This document shows, in pieces, positions 32,557 to 35,787 of a stretch of DNA of 35,787 nucleotides. The DNA comes from an uncultured Lachnospiraceae bacterium (lineage in GTDB: Bacteria > Bacillota > Clostridia > Lachnospirales > Lachnospiraceae), in NCBI GenBank assembly GCA_946538445.1, contig CAMNGO010000003.1, positions 1-35,787 on the forward strand. Reading direction: 5' to 3'. Each line of letters starts with the position of its first letter. Position 1 is the stretch's first letter. The position numbers and the translations under genes were made by a program. Under the pieces are notes generated by a model, which saw nothing but the letters and a program-made list of their open reading frames with translations, made no database searches and was not told where the DNA came from.

Positions 32557-33429
32557 ATGTCACGTAACCTGAGGCAACAGGCCAGAGGAATCATCTTTGC
32601 CGCATTTCGCGAAAACTTGGATAAACGTGCTATGAAAGCAGATGGAAAGGGGGAACGTAATATTTTTTCATATACATCCAGAAATCATCTGTTGGATGTG
32701 ATCAACAATTTTTGTAATACTGTGAAGGACGACATTCCCAGAAATCCTTCTGAACTGACTCGTAGGCATGTAAGGATCTTTCTTGATCAAAAGGCCCTGG
32801 AAGGCTGTAGCCAGAAGACATTGGACACCTATCGTAGTGACTTAGTCAAATTTGGAAAACTGATAGGTAAAGACCTGGATCCGGGGCGTGTCCCGGCACA
32901 AGTGACCAATGTCACACATAGAGGTGCAGGAGATATGATCTCACATGATGACTTATCAAAGATTATCGCCTATGCAAAATTATATCCGAGCAGATCAGGA
33001 GCATGCATCCAACTGGAGAAATTGCTCGGTATCCGCGTGGGAGATATGGCTTATGGTATGAAAATAAAGGATGACATCTTGGAGATTAAATGTAAAAACG
33101 GGAAGATTCTCATACGGAGGATCACGTCAGAGATAAAGGATATTCTATCATCGGAACAATTTCTGTCTATGATCCATGAGGATGGGAGAATAATCACTCC
33201 CAAAGATAACAGTATCAACACTTATCTACGCAGAGTAGAGGATAAGCTTGGAATCGAGCGACATTCTTTCCATTCCATCCGCAGAAGGATAGCTCAAGAT
33301 CAATATAATTATTATAGGGAGATGGGCTATACCCGGACAGAGGCCCTGTCGAAGGTATCAGTATGGCTCAATCATGGTGAGAAAAGGGAAAAGATGATTC
33401 TGAAGAGTTATATACGAGACGCATGGTAG
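32557..33429 (+). CDS. Second tyrosine-recombinase-like protein
   Basis: This encodes 290 residues. A SAM-like N-terminal domain (LTRRHVRIFLDQKALEGCSQKTLDTYRSDL) is followed by a reduced catalytic domain. LLGIRVGDMAYG fits the first catalytic Arg box, HSFHSIRRRIAQDQYN the HxxR box, and SVWLNHGEKREKMILKSYI the His and Tyr boxes. All key residues can be matched, but the domain is short and divergent, closest in style to the small phage-integrase-type recombinases of plasmids and genomic islands. GGAGGTGG at 32544-32551 precedes ATG 32557. It has a terminator after it at 33432. It may resolve dimers or assist excision; that is inference. A role unrelated to recombination cannot be ruled out. Confidence 0.65.
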   Translation: MSRNLRQQARGIIFAAFRENLDKRAMKADGKGERNIFSYTSRNHLLDVINNFCNTVKDDIPRNPSELTRRHVRIFLDQKALEGCSQKTLDTYRSDLVKFGKLIGKDLDPGRVPAQVTNVTHRGAGDMISHDDLSKIIAYAKLYPSRSGACIQLEKLLGIRVGDMAYGMKIKDDILEIKCKNGKILIRRITSEIKDILSSEQFLSMIHEDGRIITPKDNSINTYLRRVEDKLGIERHSFHSIRRRIAQDQYNYYREMGYTRTEALSKVSVWLNHGEKREKMILKSYIRDAW

Positions 33430-33431
33430 TT

Positions 33432-33458
33432 CAAAAAGGGGAACTAAGTTCCTTTTTG
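33432..33458 (+). terminator. Terminator after the second recombinase
   Basis: CAAAAAGG and AAC (5' arm, two extra G) pair with GTTCCTTTTTG, ending in a T-run. The hairpin starts directly after the stop codon. Confidence 0.65.
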
Positions 33459-33616
33459 CAACAATTTTCAAGGGCAGGAACGTGCCGTGTATTATTGGTA
33501 GTAAAAAGGTAACATATAGCCTTTATATCTGCTATTTTCATAGGATAGGGGATCAAATAGTAATACTGCCAGTGTGCTAGGTAGTAACTGGAACACACAT
33601 GATATTATTTTATACG
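33459..33616. other. Non-coding gap between convergent genes
   Basis: About 160 bases between the two facing terminators. I see no gene, no strong repeat and no promoter here. Confidence 0.4.
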
Positions 33617-33645
33617 AAAAAAGGAAGCTCCTTTAGTGAACTTCC
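33617..33645 (-). terminator. Terminator of the minus-strand replication gene
   Basis: Read on the minus strand, GGAAGTTC and GAGCTTCC form an 8-bp stem (one G-U) with a 7-base loop, followed by six T residues (the A-run at 33617-33622). Confidence 0.8.
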
Positions 33646-33670
33646 TCTCTTGAATATTAATATATAGTTT

Positions 33671-34765
33671 TTAGTGTTTCAGCTTTTTTATAACTTCCTC
33701 AAGCTTTTGATGATCCTCATTTGAGAAAAGAGTCTCATGCGAAGATGCATGTCTCCGGAGTGCTGCTTTTATCCTGGAACGATTCCGTGAATCTTTTTCA
33801 ATCTTTTCAATGATGGGGAATAATTCTTCTACATCAAGAATGAGGGGATACTGGTATTGGTTTTCCCAAGTTGAACAATCACGAAGAAGATTCACCAGCC
33901 AGTTGTCTTTCCTATTAGAGGATGAGATTTTATTTTTAAGAAATCTATCTCGTTCCCCAATCCATTTTGTAATTCTTTTTAGAATATTTTTCTCGATGGA
34001 TTTATCAAAGTAATCAGTTATCAATTCATCGGTTAACTCTGACAAACGATTTGTTTTGAAAGCACGCTTTATTCCCTGTGTACCTTTAAGACGAAACTCA
34101 AAGCGGACGAAGCTGATATTACTATCGGTATCTCGGCCAGAACAATATGTTTTGTCATATATCTTAAAATTACGGTAGCGAGATGAATGCTGTGTTTGTT
34201 TACTATTGGCATAATAAGACACTTCTTCTGTTTTATCCCCTGAGAGATTTTGAAATTTTATCTGGTTACTTAGGATCCCCGGCAGTTTGTTCATAATCAG
34301 ACGGAATACCCGATCATATTCTATAAAAGCATGATTGAGCATAAGAGTCCGGTTGATTTCGATTTCTTTCACTCCTGCATTATCCAAACATATATCTATC
34401 CCATATTTTGTAAACAGATGATTCTGGATGGATTTGATATATTTTTTATAATCTTTAATGCTTAGGCAATGAAGATTCTTATGAACCGGATCCTCGGGAA
34501 CCGATAGAGTCATAAAACAAAAAGGTATGGGCAGTCCCCTTTGGCTTAACACACCAGCACGCATGGATACAATCATTCCGTCCCCCTTAATAGACAAGTG
34601 AGAAAAAGCTTTTCCATGCCTGGCATAATAGTAAGGGGGATGCTTATTGACTTTTATGATTCCTTCTTTTGTCAGGAAATCAATATCGTAGATGTCTTTG
34701 ATGATTATGTTGTTAAGTACGATCTGATCAATCAGTACATTTTCATTTACAATACTTTCAATCAT
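33671..34765 (-). CDS. Probable phage/plasmid replication initiation protein (gene II/X-like)
   Basis: This encodes 364 residues. The pattern resembles the replication proteins of filamentous phages and related plasmids: an N-terminal region leading to YYYARHGKAFSHLSIKGDGM, a central VKEIEINRTLMLNHAFIEYD, then YRNFKIYDKT and ISFVRFEFRLKGTQGIKRAF. The last third is charged and helical and ends with a short basic tail. I cannot identify the catalytic His-X-His or Tyr residues with confidence, so rolling-circle activity is inferred only from overall resemblance. On the minus strand, AAAGGAG lies 8 bases before ATG 34765. It is divergent from the resolvase gene and ended by a minus-strand terminator. 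A replication gene next to an integrase suggests an element that can also exist as a circle. Confidence 0.45.
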   Translation of the reverse strand: MIESIVNENVLIDQIVLNNIIIKDIYDIDFLTKEGIIKVNKHPPYYYARHGKAFSHLSIKGDGMIVSMRAGVLSQRGLPIPFCFMTLSVPEDPVHKNLHCLSIKDYKKYIKSIQNHLFTKYGIDICLDNAGVKEIEINRTLMLNHAFIEYDRVFRLIMNKLPGILSNQIKFQNLSGDKTEEVSYYANSKQTQHSSRYRNFKIYDKTYCSGRDTDSNISFVRFEFRLKGTQGIKRAFKTNRLSELTDELITDYFDKSIEKNILKRITKWIGERDRFLKNKISSSNRKDNWLVNLLRDCSTWENQYQYPLILDVEELFPIIEKIEKDSRNRSRIKAALRRHASSHETLFSNEDHQKLEEVIKKLKH

Positions 34766-34910
34766 ATTTCCGGCTCCTTTTTGATGTCACCTTCAATATG
34801 AGAAAGAGTTCAAAAACGATAGTATTAGAATCAAATTTTTGAATAATCTGCTACTCTCGAAATAATAAGGAAATATGCCTATTATCATAGATTCTTTATT
34901 TCCAGAAATA

Positions 34911-34961
34911 GTTCAGAAAAGGGTTCAGATTCAAATTTGTTTTAAACCCCTTTTTTAGAAC
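34911..34961 (+). promoter_or_regulatory. Imperfect palindrome upstream of the resolvase gene
   Basis: GTTC (34911-34914) and GAAC (34958-34961) bracket AAAAGGGTT (34917-34925) and AACCCCTTTTTT (34944-34955), which pair with one bulge. The T6 on the 3' arm makes it terminator-like. Its position in the divergent promoter region also fits a res-type recombination site or an autoregulatory operator. A weak promoter (TTACAA 34962-34967, 17 bases, TATGTA 34985-34990) follows it. Confidence 0.35.
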
Positions 34962-35017
34962 TTACAAAGAAATCATATTATAGATATGTAGAATAGAAAT
35001 AGAAGGGAGATATTGAT

Positions 35018-35599
35018 ATGGCTCAATTACTAGGATATGCAAGGGTTTCTACGATTGATCAGAATCTAGATAGGCAACTGGACGCCCTAAAAGAATATGG
35101 GGTGGATGAGAGACTTATTTATCAGGAAAAGATCACGGGAACAAAAAAAGACCGACCAGAACTGATAAGGATGCTAAACGAAATGCAAAAGGGAGATACT
35201 CTGGTGATTTGCGATCTGACCAGGATATCCAGGAGTACAAGAGATATGCTTGATATCGTAGAGAAGATCAAAAGGAAAGGAGCCTATATCAAATCCCTGA
35301 AAGATACTTGGCTTGATACTACATCTGCTAATCCCTACAGTCAGTTTCTTCTGATCATCATGAGTGCTCTAGCCCAACTGGAGAGAGATCTGATTAGCCA
35401 AAGGACTAGAGAAGGTCTCAAAGCTGCTAAGGCAAGGGGGAGGAAAGGTGGAAGGCCTTCTATACAGAATGAACACAAAGATGCCGTAATGGCTATGTAT
35501 CGAGGTGGTATGAAAATTTCAGATATCGTTAGGGAGACAAAAATATCCAGAAGTACAGTGAAAAGGATTATAAAAAGTAATGAAGGAGAGATGAATTAA
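35018..35599 (+). CDS. Small serine recombinase (resolvase/invertase family)
   Basis: This 193-residue member of the resolvase/invertase family has N-terminal catalytic domain MAQLLGYARVSTIDQNLDRQ, with the nucleophile Ser in YARVST. ICDLTRISRSTRDML with the conserved Arg cluster, LLIIMSALAQLERDLISQRT (the dimerisation helix) and a KARGRKGGRPS linker follow. A C-terminal helix-turn-helix reads ISDIVRETKISRSTVKRII. Length and domain order match Tn3/Gin-type enzymes, and all catalytic features are present. AAGGGAG at 35003-35009 precedes ATG 35018. In this context it probably resolves element multimers or inverts a nearby segment; no clear crossover site is identified. Confidence 0.92.
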   Translation: MAQLLGYARVSTIDQNLDRQLDALKEYGVDERLIYQEKITGTKKDRPELIRMLNEMQKGDTLVICDLTRISRSTRDMLDIVEKIKRKGAYIKSLKDTWLDTTSANPYSQFLLIIMSALAQLERDLISQRTREGLKAAKARGRKGGRPSIQNEHKDAVMAMYRGGMKISDIVRETKISRSTVKRIIKSNEGEMN

Positions 35600-35637
35600 G
35601 TACAAAATATGCTTTCTGTTCCAAGTCCTCATGATAC

Positions 35638-35672
35638 TGTGTATCAAACTGGTTTATAACCATGTGTATCAA
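35638..35672 (+). repeat. Direct repeat TGTGTATCAA
   Basis: The 10-mer TGTGTATCAA occurs at 35638-35647 and 35663-35672, 25 bp apart, just after the resolvase gene. It could be a recombinase subsite or a chance repeat at the boundary with the following gene fragment. Confidence 0.3.
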
Positions 35673-35787
35673 TTCCTGATATCCTTCACCCCGAGGAAGA
35701 GTTCACCGTAAAGGTATCAGAGAAGAGCGGAAAGCCCATAACCTATACACTTGCCATAGGGGACGAAGGACTTCTGGACCTTACCGC
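35660..35787 (+). pseudogene. Alpha-2-macroglobulin family fragment lacking a start (runs off the window)
   Basis: From the TAA at 35657-35659 the frame stays open to the end of the window, but it has no start codon. The 42 residues include HPEEEFTVKVSEKSGKPITY followed by TLAIGDEGLLDLT. The latter closely resembles the YTLAxVDEGLLDLT strand before the thioester region of bacterial alpha-2-macroglobulin-like proteins. As the matched part lies in the middle of such proteins, the N-terminal half is missing, so this is most likely a 5'-truncated remnant, unless a frameshift or distant start is involved. The base composition is more GC-rich than the element and like the chromosome. Only the end of the window is seen. 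Confidence 0.45.

Larger units (their letters stand above)
30624..35640. mobile_element. Integrative element at the tRNA-Pro 3' end (left part; right end not identified)
   Basis: A tyrosine integrase gene reads toward, and ends 114 bases from, the 3' end of tRNA-Pro. This is the usual geometry of elements that integrate into tRNA genes. The region also carries a second tyrosine-recombinase-like gene, a probable phage/plasmid replication initiator and a serine resolvase, and is visibly more AT-rich than the chromosome to its left. No second copy of the tRNA 3' sequence is present before the window ends, so the right boundary is open; the end given here is only the last position with element-like genes. 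No conjugation, capsid or cargo genes are visible. Confidence 0.6.

Noticed and set aside
35600-35787. Right attachment site (repeat of the tRNA-Pro 3' end)
   Set aside because: No copy of GGTTCGAGTCCCGTCGCC or its CGCCTCGA end was seen here.
1-35787. CRISPR array, insertion sequence or defence system
   Set aside because: No regularly spaced identical repeats, no transposase with terminal repeats, and no recognisable restriction, retron or other defence genes were found.

Overview
The window looks like part of the chromosome of a Gram-positive anaerobe of the class Clostridia, most likely a Lachnospiraceae-type gut commensal. The reasons are the moderate-GC coding sequence with strong AGGAGG ribosome binding sites, intrinsic terminators ending in long T-runs, a class III fructose-1,6-bisphosphatase, a long-form hibernation factor, a lactate permease plus FAD-linked lactate/glycolate oxidase, and a sortase-anchored SpaA-type surface protein. 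Species cannot be read from the sequence alone. The first ~30.6 kb are core chromosome. The last ~5 kb are AT-richer and carry mobile-element genes behind a tRNA-Pro gene.

Layout. 1-865: 3' end of a CobW-type GTPase fused to a YcgQ-like domain. 1025-2173: a lipoprotein of unknown function. 2557-6667: a lactate uptake/oxidation unit (lctP, glcD-type oxidase, FadR-type GntR regulator) with two identical 11-bp palindromes flanking the lctP promoter. 6668-7161: a regulatory stretch with a cluster of DnaA-box-like sites, a good promoter and a 5'-UTR hairpin, leading to hpf. 7887-20483: a long same-strand gene run with no visible internal terminator: secA, prfB, tex, a YcxB-like membrane protein, tsaE, tsaB, rimI, rnz, tsaD, ispD and an unusual ClpX-like ATPase, closed by a perfect 11-bp terminator. 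20653-22617: fbp. 22849-25113: ilvB-ilvN. 25355-30277: a 1640-residue cell-wall adhesin with a YPKTG sorting signal. 30550-30623: tRNA-Pro(CGG).

From 30624 to the end the window holds the left part of an integrative element. It has a tyrosine integrase reading toward the tRNA, a large nested inverted repeat between tRNA and integrase, a ~250-nt hairpin-rich non-coding stretch, a second tyrosine-recombinase-like protein, a probable phage/plasmid replication initiator on the minus strand, and a small serine resolvase. The last 128 bases encode, without a start codon, a fragment resembling an alpha-2-macroglobulin family protein. No second copy of the tRNA 3' end is visible, so the right end of the element is probably outside the window.

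How the genes work together. The lactate genes appear self-contained: the regulator downstream probably represses lctP-glcD through the paired operators. The secA-to-clpX run groups protein export, translation termination, tRNA t6A synthesis (tsaE, tsaB, tsaD), tRNA 3' processing (rnz), N-terminal acetylation, isoprenoid precursor synthesis and an unfoldase. ilvBN starts branched-chain amino acid synthesis. The least-explained parts are the structured stretch at 32190-32440, the divergent ClpX-like protein, the DnaA-box cluster upstream of hpf and the operator-like repeats ahead of the adhesin.
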